Source: an uncultured Alphaproteobacteria bacterium (lineage in GTDB: Bacteria > Pseudomonadota > Alphaproteobacteria > CAKMZR01). Taken from it: a stretch of DNA of 14,247 bases. The stretch spans positions 1 to 14,247 of the forward strand of contig CAKMZR010000026.1 in NCBI GenBank assembly GCA_929200455.1, in the 5' to 3' direction. The position numbers were made by a program, and so were the translations under genes. The notes under the pieces were generated by a model. The model was given only the letters and a program-made list of their open reading frames with translations, searched no databases and was not told the DNA's origin. Shown here piece by piece: positions 8,301-14,247 of this stretch (positions are counted from its first letter, which is position 1; each line of letters starts with the position of its first letter).

Positions 8301-9870
8301 CCCCGGCGTCACCCTCATTAGCCCTCCTCCCCATCACGATATCTACTCCATCGAAGACCTCGCCCAACTCATCTACGACCTCAAACAAATCAATCCTCGT
8401 GCTGAAGTCTGCGTCAAACTTGTCGCACGGGCCGGAATCGGAACCGTCGCCGCTGGAGTCGCAAAAGCACACGCTGACGTCATCCTCATTTCAGGCCACT
8501 CCGGAGGCACAGGTGCAAGCCCCCAAAGCTCCATAAAATACGCCGGCATACCCTGGGAAATCGGCCTTGCGGAAGTCCACCAAGTCCTCTGCCTCAACCA
8601 ACAACGTGAACGCGTCAAACTTCGCACCGATGGCGGACTCAAAACAGGGCGAGATGTCGTCATTGCCGCCATACTCGGGGCAGAAGAATTTGGTATCGGA
8701 ACCGCAAGCCTCATCGCTATGGGATGCCTCATGGTCAGACAATGCCACTCCAATACATGTCCCGTCGGCGTCTGCACCCAAAATCCCAAACTCATCGAAA
8801 AATTTACCGGAACTCCCGAAAAAGTTATCAACCTCTTCACCTTCATCGCCCACGAAATCCAAGAAATCCTCGCTGAACTCGGCGTCAAATCCCTCAACGA
8901 CATCATCGGACGCACAGAATTCCTCAAACAAGTCCATCGCGGTGCAGAATATCTCGACGGACTCGACCTCAATCCCCTCCTCGTCAAAGCCGTCGCAGGA
9001 CGCGAAGAACACAACAACCTACACTGCACAAGAACCACCAGAAATCCCGTACTCGATACCCTCGACAGCACCATCGAAAAAGATATCCAACCCTTCTTCT
9101 CACGAGGACAAAAAATGAGCCTCGAATATACCATCTGCAATACAGACCGATCTGTCGGAACCCGACTCTCCAGCAGAATCGTCAACCTCAAACATACCCT
9201 CAACAATAACCACATCTCCATCCGATTCATCGGCTCTGCCGGGCAATCCTTCGGTGCCTTCGGTGCTCGTGGACTCAGACTCGAAATCACAGGCGACGCC
9301 AATGACTATGTCGGAAAAGGACTCTCAGGAGCACACATCATCATCGCTCCCCCCCTTTCAGACAGAAAACCTACGCCTGACAACGCCATCGCCGGAAATA
9401 CCATACTCTATGGGGCCACTTCCGGCTCTCTGTTTGCCGCCGGATATGTCGGAGAACGTTTCGCCGTCAGAAACTCCGGGGCCATCGGCGTCGTCGAAGG
9501 GTGCGGAGACAACGGGTGCGAATATATGACCGGAGGAACCGTACTCATACTCGGAAAAATAGGCACAAACTTCGCCGCAGGCATGACCGGCGGACAAGCC
9601 TTCGTCTACGACCCTCAACAACAACTTCCCTCCAGACTCAATGGCGAATTCGTTCAAGCCTACCCCCTCGTCAAAAATAGTGCCCACGCCCAACTCTTCT
9701 TCGATTTGGTCGCTCAACACTTCAAAGAAACATCGTCTGCTCACGCCCAAGATATCCTCAAACACAAAAACTCCGTCATAAACGCCGTATGGCATATCGT
9801 GCCAAACGAAATGACACACCTCTTCAAAGACCTGCCAAAACCTTCAGACCTCTCGCGCTTCTCCGCATAA
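5332..9870 (+). CDS. gltB: Glutamate synthase (NADPH) large subunit
   Basis: The alpha subunit hydrolyses glutamine, channels the ammonia and forms glutamate from 2-oxoglutarate at FMN. The 1512 residues are full length. Domains in order: a class-II glutamine amidotransferase, whose mature N-terminus should be Cys33 (ACGVG) after removal of a 32-residue propeptide, with HQRFSTNTFPSWPLAQPFR from His240, the HNGEINTVRGN loop and LDRNGLRPLRY; a central domain; an FMN domain with SGEGGEDSKRY, KPGEGGQLPG, ISPPPHHDIYSIEDL and GHSGGTGASP; a 3Fe-4S ligand set Cys1132/1138/1143 (C-x5-C-x4-C); and a C-terminal beta-helix from about 1301 (GSAGQSFGAFGARGL) with GCGDNGCEYMTGG. All hallmark residues looked for are present. 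The ATG at 5332 lacks a recognisable Shine-Dalgarno. Leucine is written mostly CTC, isoleucine ATC and glycine GGA, fitting the strand bias. The next gene starts 9 bases after the stop. Confidence 0.97.
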   Translation: MSKNTFDPTFRQKEQQRLAQDGLYLPETETAACGVGLIAAIDGKPSRDITSMAIKALKALWHRGAVDADGKTGDGAGIHLQIPREFFSQHVKAMGRNPGKGKLAVGHIFLPRFDIAHQERCRQIIEKEVLKEGFIVHGWRQVTVNTQSIGDKAESTRPEVEQIILEDTSKKSSQDLEKTLFLIRRRIEKQVIADSIPHFYICSLSHRSIIYKGLFLAEQLTSFYPDLLDELFVSNFAIYHQRFSTNTFPSWPLAQPFRILAHNGEINTVRGNTEWNHIREHLIAAKHFKETPLDVSPVIPKGCSDSAALDAVFELFLRTHNDLPETKNTLMPAAWEHNKSLNPQEQDFHLFADATMEPWDGPASICAYDGTWALAGLDRNGLRPLRYTLSHEGYLIIGSETGMVPVDYAQILESGRIGPGDMIAVNLSEGKLYKSHELKQRVASSKNFSKLTQSIKNLSQIKTSSPSPLKEKDLSLSDTALLQFQLNFGWSLEDVELLLHVMAHTGKEATGSMGDDSPIALLSSNYRSLHHFFRQNFSQVTNPAVDSLRERYVMSLSTYIGTLSDPKPPQHVIKLDTPVLSLDQFNTLAKSLHAQKRIAIIDTSFPASSSLEHALQNLQILAEQAVQNGHDVIALSQNQLSQDNLVIPSILATAAVHRHLIAKKLRHHSSILVFSGEVLDVQPLAVLIAVGATAVIPYLAELSIKKRHALGLLNPLSLEKSILSYHQALCNGLLKILAKSGISVLNSYRGGYNFEAVGLSRSLVDAYFPQMPSRISGIGLKGINVKLREQHLLAFTPDTSYLPVGGLYRSRISSQEPHGWDANTIHTLQHALETRSYTRYKKFSNYVHSQTPTTIRDLLDFNHPNPPIEISHIESLGSIRRRLVTPGVSLGALSLPAHETLAIAMNRIGCRSDSGEGGEDSKRYTLRESGDNPCSAIKQIASGRFGVTAEYLNHCDEIEIKIAQGAKPGEGGQLPGLKVSEMIAKLRHSTPGVTLISPPPHHDIYSIEDLAQLIYDLKQINPRAEVCVKLVARAGIGTVAAGVAKAHADVILISGHSGGTGASPQSSIKYAGIPWEIGLAEVHQVLCLNQQRERVKLRTDGGLKTGRDVVIAAILGAEEFGIGTASLIAMGCLMVRQCHSNTCPVGVCTQNPKLIEKFTGTPEKVINLFTFIAHEIQEILAELGVKSLNDIIGRTEFLKQVHRGAEYLDGLDLNPLLVKAVAGREEHNNLHCTRTTRNPVLDTLDSTIEKDIQPFFSRGQKMSLEYTICNTDRSVGTRLSSRIVNLKHTLNNNHISIRFIGSAGQSFGAFGARGLRLEITGDANDYVGKGLSGAHIIIAPPLSDRKPTPDNAIAGNTILYGATSGSLFAAGYVGERFAVRNSGAIGVVEGCGDNGCEYMTGGTVLILGKIGTNFAAGMTGGQAFVYDPQQQLPSRLNGEFVQAYPLVKNSAHAQLFFDLVAQHFKETSSAHAQDILKHKNSVINAVWHIVPNEMTHLFKDLPKPSDLSRFSA

Positions 9871-9879
9871 AAAATTATC

Positions 9880-10830
9880 GTGCTCTTCTCCACCATCTCC
9901 ATCATCGCTCCCCTCGTTTTCCTTGGCGGAGTTGGCTACCTCTTGCGACTCGTCAACTTCATCTCTGATGACATCATGGACGCACTCGGCACTTTCACCT
10001 TCCGTATCGCCCTCCCATGTATGCTCTTCCGACTCACTTCCACCATATCCTTCCCCTCACAATTCCCCTTCTCCCTCATCCTCGCTTACTACATACCCGT
10101 CGCTCTCGTCTACGCCCTCAACACTATCGTCTTCACAAAATTCTTCTCCAGAAATTACAACACTTCCATCATCGCTTCCATCAACGCCTGCTTCGGAAAC
10201 ACCATCGCTCTTGGAATCCCCATCGCACTCATCACGCTTGGCGAACAAAACGTCCTCCCCTACCTCATCGCCGCCACCCTCCACACACCCCTCATCATCT
10301 TCCCCTCCCTCATCTTCCTCAGCCTCCATAAACCTCAGCAAAAAATATCATCCCTCTTCATAAACCTCTTCCATACCCTCTCGCGCAATCCCAACATGAT
10401 CGCCATCGCCTCAGGATTTCTTTTCAATGCCCTGCCCTTCTCCGTACCCACTCCCATCGATAGTGCCCTCTTCTTCCTACAACAAGCCGCTCTCCCATGT
10501 GCTCTCATCACCATCGGCGGATCCCTCGTCCGATACGGGATACGCGGACATATCTCTCAAGCACTCACAACATCCGCCGTCAAAGTCATCATCCTACCCC
10601 TCCTCGTCTTCCTCTTCGCCGCCTTCCTCTTCAAACTCTCATTTTTCGAACAACAAGCCCTCATCATCCTCGCCACACTCCCCACAGGGATCACACCCTT
10701 CCTCATCGCAGGAAACTACAATACCGGAATCCGAATCAGTACCTCCACTCTATTCCTCACCGCTTGTCTTGCCGCTCCCTCTATGACTCTCTTCCTCTAC
10801 CTCACAGCATACAACGCACCCTCACCATGA
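9880..10830 (+). CDS. AEC (auxin efflux carrier) family transporter, first of a tandem pair
   Basis: This 316-residue, very hydrophobic protein should sit in the inner membrane with about ten transmembrane helices, typical of AEC (auxin efflux carrier/PIN-like) carriers, whose bacterial members include malonate and other organic-anion permeases. Family marks: helix 1 begins at the N-terminus (FSTISIIAPLVFLGGVGYLL), FRIALPCMLFRL around residues 42-53, FGNTIALGIPIALITLGE around Asn107 (half-helix motif), and ATLPTGITPFLIAGNYNTG around Pro268. The start is uncertain: GTG at 9880, 9 bases after the gltB stop, lets helix 1 begin properly but has no Shine-Dalgarno. The next in-frame ATG would remove helix 1. 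Its stop overlaps the start of the second carrier (ATGA at 10827-10830). Position behind gltDB hints at an organic-acid or amino-acid-related substrate; nothing in the sequence proves it. Confidence 0.85.
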   Translation: MLFSTISIIAPLVFLGGVGYLLRLVNFISDDIMDALGTFTFRIALPCMLFRLTSTISFPSQFPFSLILAYYIPVALVYALNTIVFTKFFSRNYNTSIIASINACFGNTIALGIPIALITLGEQNVLPYLIAATLHTPLIIFPSLIFLSLHKPQQKISSLFINLFHTLSRNPNMIAIASGFLFNALPFSVPTPIDSALFFLQQAALPCALITIGGSLVRYGIRGHISQALTTSAVKVIILPLLVFLFAAFLFKLSFFEQQALIILATLPTGITPFLIAGNYNTGIRISTSTLFLTACLAAPSMTLFLYLTAYNAPSP

Positions 10831-11798
10831 ATACCTCCCTCTTCATCTTCCAAACCCTCGCCCCTCTCCTCGTCCTCGTCTCCATCGGATTCGGAGCCCA
10901 CAAATCACGCATCATCCAAAATAGTCACGTCGCCGCCCTCACGCGATTCACTAACGATGTCTGCGTACCCGTCATCTTCATACGACTCCTCTCACGCGCA
11001 ACCGCTCCAGACACCTCAACCCTCACCCTCATCAGTGTCTACAATATCACCATCCTCATCATCTTCGCCCTCTCCTTCTTCCTCGCACGATCCTTCCTGC
11101 AAAACAAAAATATCGCGACCTTCGTCGGATTCGGAACCATCTTTTCCAATACCTTCCTCCTCGGAGTACCCCTCGCCATCACCATATTCGGAGAACAACT
11201 CGCCATACCCTACCTCGTCATCATCAGTATCGATATCCTCGTCGTCTTCTCTCTCATCCTCATCCTGCTCGAAATCCAAAACCTCCCCCAAAAGTTATCC
11301 CTTCCCAAAAAAATTATCACCCTCTCGCAAAAAATTATCAAAAATCCCATCATCATCGGCATCCTCATCGGATCCGCTCTCAACCTCTCCTCCACCTCCC
11401 TTCACCCCTTCGTCGACTCCATCGCCCTCAGCATACAACACATGAATACGCCTCTTGCCACCATAGCCCTCGGGGCATGTCTCTCCCAACTCGGAATCCG
11501 AACCCATATCCTCCTCTCCCTCGCCGTCGCTCTCGCAAAAGTCATCCTCGTACCCGCCCTCACCCTCGTCCTCATCATCCTCGTCGGAAATGTACCCGCC
11601 CTTTGGGCTCAAAGCCTCCTCCTCATGGCGTCGCTTCCCGTCGGAATTAGCGTCTTCGTCTTCGCCTCCCGCTACGATACCGCCCAAAACTTCGCCGCTT
11701 CCACCATATTCATCTCAACCCTCCTCTCACCCTTCTCCCTCGCCATCCTCCTCTCCCTCTTCGAACATTGGGACCTCTTCATATCCTTCTTCTCATGA
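10827..11798 (+). CDS. AEC family transporter, second of a tandem pair
   Basis: This 323-residue inner-membrane protein belongs to the same family as its upstream neighbour and aligns with it by eye at the family motifs: FQTLAPLLVLVSIGFGA (helix 1), FTNDVCVPVIFIRLL, FSNTFLLGVPLAITIFGE around Asn108, and ASLPVGISVFVFASRYDTA around Pro271. The two are clearly diverged, so this is an old duplication or paired acquisition. I chose the ATG at 10827 because it overlaps the upstream stop in an ATGA, typical of translational coupling, and gives the expected length and N-terminal helix. Codons further upstream in this frame, back to about 10497, read through the previous gene as arginine-, histidine- and proline-rich non-membrane sequence and are not coding. 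No Shine-Dalgarno is visible. The two carriers could work separately or as a heteromer; the substrate is unknown. Confidence 0.86.
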   Translation: MNTSLFIFQTLAPLLVLVSIGFGAHKSRIIQNSHVAALTRFTNDVCVPVIFIRLLSRATAPDTSTLTLISVYNITILIIFALSFFLARSFLQNKNIATFVGFGTIFSNTFLLGVPLAITIFGEQLAIPYLVIISIDILVVFSLILILLEIQNLPQKLSLPKKIITLSQKIIKNPIIIGILIGSALNLSSTSLHPFVDSIALSIQHMNTPLATIALGACLSQLGIRTHILLSLAVALAKVILVPALTLVLIILVGNVPALWAQSLLLMASLPVGISVFVFASRYDTAQNFAASTIFISTLLSPFSLAILLSLFEHWDLFISFFS

Positions 11799-13696
11799 CC
11801 GTCTCTCACGTACCCCCTACCCTCGCCGAAAACGCAGAAAAAAGTATCTCCATCATCCAGGACTTCGCCGCTTCCATTCCGGAAACGCCCGGCGTCTACC
11901 AAATGCATGACAACCTCGACCGCATCCTCTATATCGGCAAAGCCAAAAATCTCAAAAAAAGAATCCTCAGCTATACCCAACTCCCAAAATTAACCCAACG
12001 TACCCTCGTCATGCTCTCCCATCTTGACCACCTCACCGTCTCTCACACACGGTCAGAATCAGAAGCTCTCCTTCTCGAAATGAACCTCATAAAAAGTCAA
12101 AAACCACGATACAACATACTCCTTCGTGACGACAAAACCTTCCCCTACATCCTCATCCGAAAAAATCACCCCTTCCCGCAAATCCTCATCACTCGAGAAA
12201 AACAAAGAAATCGTGGCTCCTACTACGGCCCCTTCGGATCCGGACTTGCCGCTCACACCATGATCGAACAACTGCAAAAAGCCTTCCTCATCCGCAACTG
12301 CTCCGACAATACATTCTCCTCCCGATCTCGTCCTTGCCTCCTCCACCAAATCAAACGATGTGCAGCTCCATGCGTAGGCCTTGTCGATCAACAACAATAC
12401 AAAAATCTTATCCAACAAAGCAAAAATGTCATCAAAGGAAACACAAAACACATCCTCGCTTCACTCTCAACACAAATGGAAAACGCCAGCAAAAAATTAC
12501 AATTCGAAGAAGCCGCTCGACTGCGAGACAGAATCCGTACCCTCCTCTCCATCTCCTCAGAAAGTCAAGTCCACGTCCAATCCCTCAATAATTGCGACGT
12601 CATCGGCCTTGTCGCATCCCATTCTCAGGCTTGTGTCCATGTCTTCTTTTATCGAAATGGTCACCCCTACGGAAGCCGTTCCCTCTTCCCAAAACACGAC
12701 TCCTCAGACGACCTCCCCCACATCATGCTCCACATCATCGGACAACTCTATACCTACGAAAATCCACCTCCCCACATCCTCGTCAATATCCTGCCTCATG
12801 AACACCTCCTCCTCGAACAAGCCCTCTCACAAACCCATAGAAAAAAAATTCGTATCCTCAAACCACAACAAGGTCCTCGACACGACAAGGTACAAAGTGC
12901 TCTGCACGCCGCCGAAGAAGCCCTTCACGTCCACATAAGAGAAAAATCATCCCACATCCAACAACTCAAAGCCCTCGCAGAACTCCTCAAATGGACACAC
13001 ACCCCTCAACTCATCGAAATTTTCGACAATAGCCACCTCCAAGGAACCCACGCCCTTGGAGCTATGGTCGTCTCAACCCCAGACGGATTCCAAAAAAATC
13101 GATACCGAAAATTCAATATGGAAAGCCAAAAAATCAATACCCAAGACGACATCGCCATGATGTATGCCATGATCTCTCGGCGATTCTCTTCCCTAAAAAA
13201 TCAAGACCCGGAACAAACTTCCAACCTTTGGCCAGACCTCATCATCATCGATGGCGGCAAAAATCAACTCAACGCCGCCATAAAAGCCCTCAAAGAACTC
13301 AACATCCAAAACATAAAAATTATCGGCATCGCCAAAACCATACACAGAAACGCAGGCAACGAAACCCTCTTCGTCCCACCATCTTTCACACCCATCACAC
13401 TCCCCACTGATAGCCACCTCCTCTTCTTCCTCCAACGACTCCGAGACGAATCACACCGATTCGCCATCACTTCTCACAGAAAAAAACGACAACGTGCTCT
13501 CAGAAAATCTACCCTCGACGACATCCCAGGAATCGGAGCAAAAAGAAAACAAAAACTTATCCGACACTTCGGTTCCGCAAAAGCCACATCCCTCGCTTCC
13601 CTCAAAGAACTGCAAACCGTCGAGGGAATCTCAACCCAAACCGCAAAAACTATCCACCAATACTTCCACGGAAATCTCCACAATCAAAAACCATAA
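11795..13696 (+). CDS. uvrC: Excinuclease ABC subunit C
   Basis: UvrC makes the 3' and 5' incisions around lesions marked by UvrB in nucleotide excision repair. The 633 residues are close to the usual 600-640. Seen: an N-terminal GIY-YIG nuclease (TPGVY 31-35, YIGKAKNLKKR 46-56, with the likely catalytic glutamate Glu95 in ALLLEMNLIK); a cysteine cluster at 169, 181, 189 and 193, where many UvrC proteins bind a metal cluster; a UVR helical motif that contacts UvrB at about 226-250 (LQFEEAARLRDRI); an RNase H-like nuclease domain with the expected triad Asp411 (FDNSH), Asp486 (IIDGGK) and His554 (DESHRF); and C-terminal helix-hairpin-helix motifs (DDIPGIGAKRK, TVEGISTQTA). Start is ATG at 11795, overlapping the upstream stop as ATGA. 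An earlier in-frame ATG at 11768 lies inside the carrier gene and is less likely. The 3' end overlaps the convergent ABC gene by 13 bases. In many proteobacteria uvrC is next to pgsA; here it is not. Confidence 0.96.
   Translation: MTVSHVPPTLAENAEKSISIIQDFAASIPETPGVYQMHDNLDRILYIGKAKNLKKRILSYTQLPKLTQRTLVMLSHLDHLTVSHTRSESEALLLEMNLIKSQKPRYNILLRDDKTFPYILIRKNHPFPQILITREKQRNRGSYYGPFGSGLAAHTMIEQLQKAFLIRNCSDNTFSSRSRPCLLHQIKRCAAPCVGLVDQQQYKNLIQQSKNVIKGNTKHILASLSTQMENASKKLQFEEAARLRDRIRTLLSISSESQVHVQSLNNCDVIGLVASHSQACVHVFFYRNGHPYGSRSLFPKHDSSDDLPHIMLHIIGQLYTYENPPPHILVNILPHEHLLLEQALSQTHRKKIRILKPQQGPRHDKVQSALHAAEEALHVHIREKSSHIQQLKALAELLKWTHTPQLIEIFDNSHLQGTHALGAMVVSTPDGFQKNRYRKFNMESQKINTQDDIAMMYAMISRRFSSLKNQDPEQTSNLWPDLIIIDGGKNQLNAAIKALKELNIQNIKIIGIAKTIHRNAGNETLFVPPSFTPITLPTDSHLLFFLQRLRDESHRFAITSHRKKRQRALRKSTLDDIPGIGAKRKQKLIRHFGSAKATSLASLKELQTVEGISTQTAKTIHQYFHGNLHNQKP
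13684..13696. other. Convergent overlap of uvrC and the ABC ATPase gene
   Basis: The last four codons plus stop of uvrC (stop 13694-13696) and of the ABC gene (stop complement of 13684-13686) share 13 bases on opposite strands. No hairpin followed by a T-run is apparent for either direction, so any terminator must lie within the opposing gene or be Rho-dependent. Confidence 0.75.
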
Positions 13697-14247
13697 CTCA
13701 AATCATCCTTGCCCACCTCAGACAAAAAATCTTCCACCCTCTCATAAAAAATCACCTTGCCGTCCTCAAGCCACGCAACCTCATCCGCCAAACGCTCCAA
13801 ATGACCCCGATCATGACTCGTCATCACCACCTTCATCTTGCCCTCGCCCGATACCCTCTTCACCAACAACTCAAAATCTCGCACAGAACCAGAATCCAAA
13901 TGAGTCGAAGCCTCGTCCAATAACAACAAACGCGGCCTCATCGCCCAAACTTGGGCCATCGACAACTTCCTTTGCTGTCCTCCCGACAAATGCGGTGCAA
14001 AGCGATCCCCCTCTCCCTCCAACCCCACCCACGACAAGGCCTCATCCACACGTGCAGCACGCTCGCGACGACCACAAGACGAAAGTGCAAACTCCACGTT
14101 CTTCCTCACCGTTCGCCTCAAAACCACAGAATGCTGCAAAATCATCCCCCGCGAACAGACCTCAGGCTCACTCCGTCCACCCCAGTCTATCTCACCCTCG
14201 TCAGCTTCCTCCAATCCCGCCAATATCCTCATCAATACCGTCTTACC
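13684..14247 (-). CDS. tupC: ABC transporter ATP-binding protein, probably tungstate type (partial)
   Basis: The 187 visible residues enter from the right edge; the first codons at 14247-14239 read GKT, the end of the Walker A motif, so about 40 N-terminal residues are missing. A TTG at 14235 or ATG at 14232 lies inside the domain and is not the start. Numbered from the edge: Q-loop Gln38 (ILQHSVVLRRTVRKNV), signature LSGGQ at 87-91 (13989-13975), Walker B LLLLDEAS with Asp111-Glu112, D-loop HLD, and H-loop His145 (MTSHD). All ATPase elements present look intact. The LQ-x-VxLRR-x-V-xx-N-xxxAL stretch and the TSHD-xxx-xxRLADEV-x-x-L-x-x-GK-x ending resemble TupC/WtpC-type tungstate importers, which work with a permease and a binding protein expected beyond the window. 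ABC membership is certain; tungstate specificity is an inference, and another small-anion importer is possible. Confidence 0.75.
   Translation of the reverse strand, partial: GKTVLMRILAGLEEADEGEIDWGGRSEPEVCSRGMILQHSVVLRRTVRKNVEFALSSCGRRERAARVDEALSWVGLEGEGDRFAPHLSGGQQRKLSMAQVWAMRPRLLLLDEASTHLDSGSVRDFELLVKRVSGEGKMKVVMTSHDRGHLERLADEVAWLEDGKVIFYERVEDFLSEVGKDDLSYGF

Noticed and set aside
8373..9302. A 309-codon open frame on the minus strand, and other long antisense frames, inside gltB
   Set aside because: They lie opposite a fully motif-confirmed GltB, show no recognisable domain, and are expected because the strongly biased C/A-rich strand makes stop codons rare in some frames.
10497..10826. 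A 110-codon N-terminal extension of the second AEC carrier
   Set aside because: It overlaps the first carrier in another frame, is Arg/His/Pro-rich rather than hydrophobic, and the ATG at 10827 gives the normal family length.
11768..11794. Upstream ATG adding nine residues to UvrC
   Set aside because: It lies inside the carrier gene with no ribosome site; the ATG at 11795 makes a standard ATGA overlap.
14230..14235. TTG/ATG as the start of the ABC ATPase
   Set aside because: The frame continues to the edge and the codons before it read GKT, the end of the Walker A motif, so the gene begins outside the window.
1..14247. A new defence, mobile-element, CRISPR or biosynthetic system
   Set aside because: Every stretch over 310 bases belongs to a recognised housekeeping or transporter family. 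I saw no spaced direct repeats, transposase, integrase, terminal repeats, tRNA or toxin-antitoxin pair.

Overview
This window looks like ordinary chromosome from an alphaproteobacterium, carrying housekeeping and central-metabolism genes. The assignment rests on recognisable alphaproteobacterial forms of RecO, the dimethylglycine/sarcosine dehydrogenase family and the crotonase. Nothing seen identifies genus or lifestyle. The most unusual property is compositional: the + strand is very rich in C and A and poor in G and T along its whole length, whichever way the genes run and also between genes. Minus-strand genes therefore use G/T-rich codons and plus-strand genes C/A-rich ones. By the usual rule that leading strands are G- and T-rich, the minus strand would be the leading strand here.

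Layout. Positions 1-3479 hold a minus-strand run, read right to left: a crotonase (enoyl-CoA hydratase family, 3479-2697), recO (2679-1900), a GpsA-type glycerol-3-phosphate dehydrogenase (1886-828) and the N-terminal 259 residues of a dimethylglycine/sarcosine dehydrogenase-like flavoprotein that leaves the window at base 1. Gaps of 13-50 bases suggest one operon. A divergent intergenic region (3480-3789) follows. Positions 3790-13696 hold a plus-strand run: gltD, gltB, two tandem AEC-family carriers and uvrC, with two ATGA stop/start overlaps. From the right edge, a partial minus-strand ABC ATPase of tungstate-transporter (TupC) type converges on uvrC and overlaps its 3' end by 13 bases.

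How the genes relate. GltD and GltB form NADPH-dependent glutamate synthase, which makes glutamate from glutamine and 2-oxoglutarate. The two AEC carriers downstream may move organic anions or amino-acid-related substrates, but the substrate is unknown. UvrC (excision repair) and RecO (recombinational repair) appear to be passengers in metabolic operons. The crotonase, GpsA-like enzyme and methylated-amine dehydrogenase suggest acyl-CoA, glycerol-phosphate and methylated-glycine metabolism, with no single pathway evident.

I found no tRNA, rRNA, CRISPR array, insertion sequence or phage genes, and no convincing new defence or mobile system. The best leads are the strand asymmetry and its effects on proteins and ribosome binding sites, the tandem AEC pair, and a few non-standard residues and leader structures.
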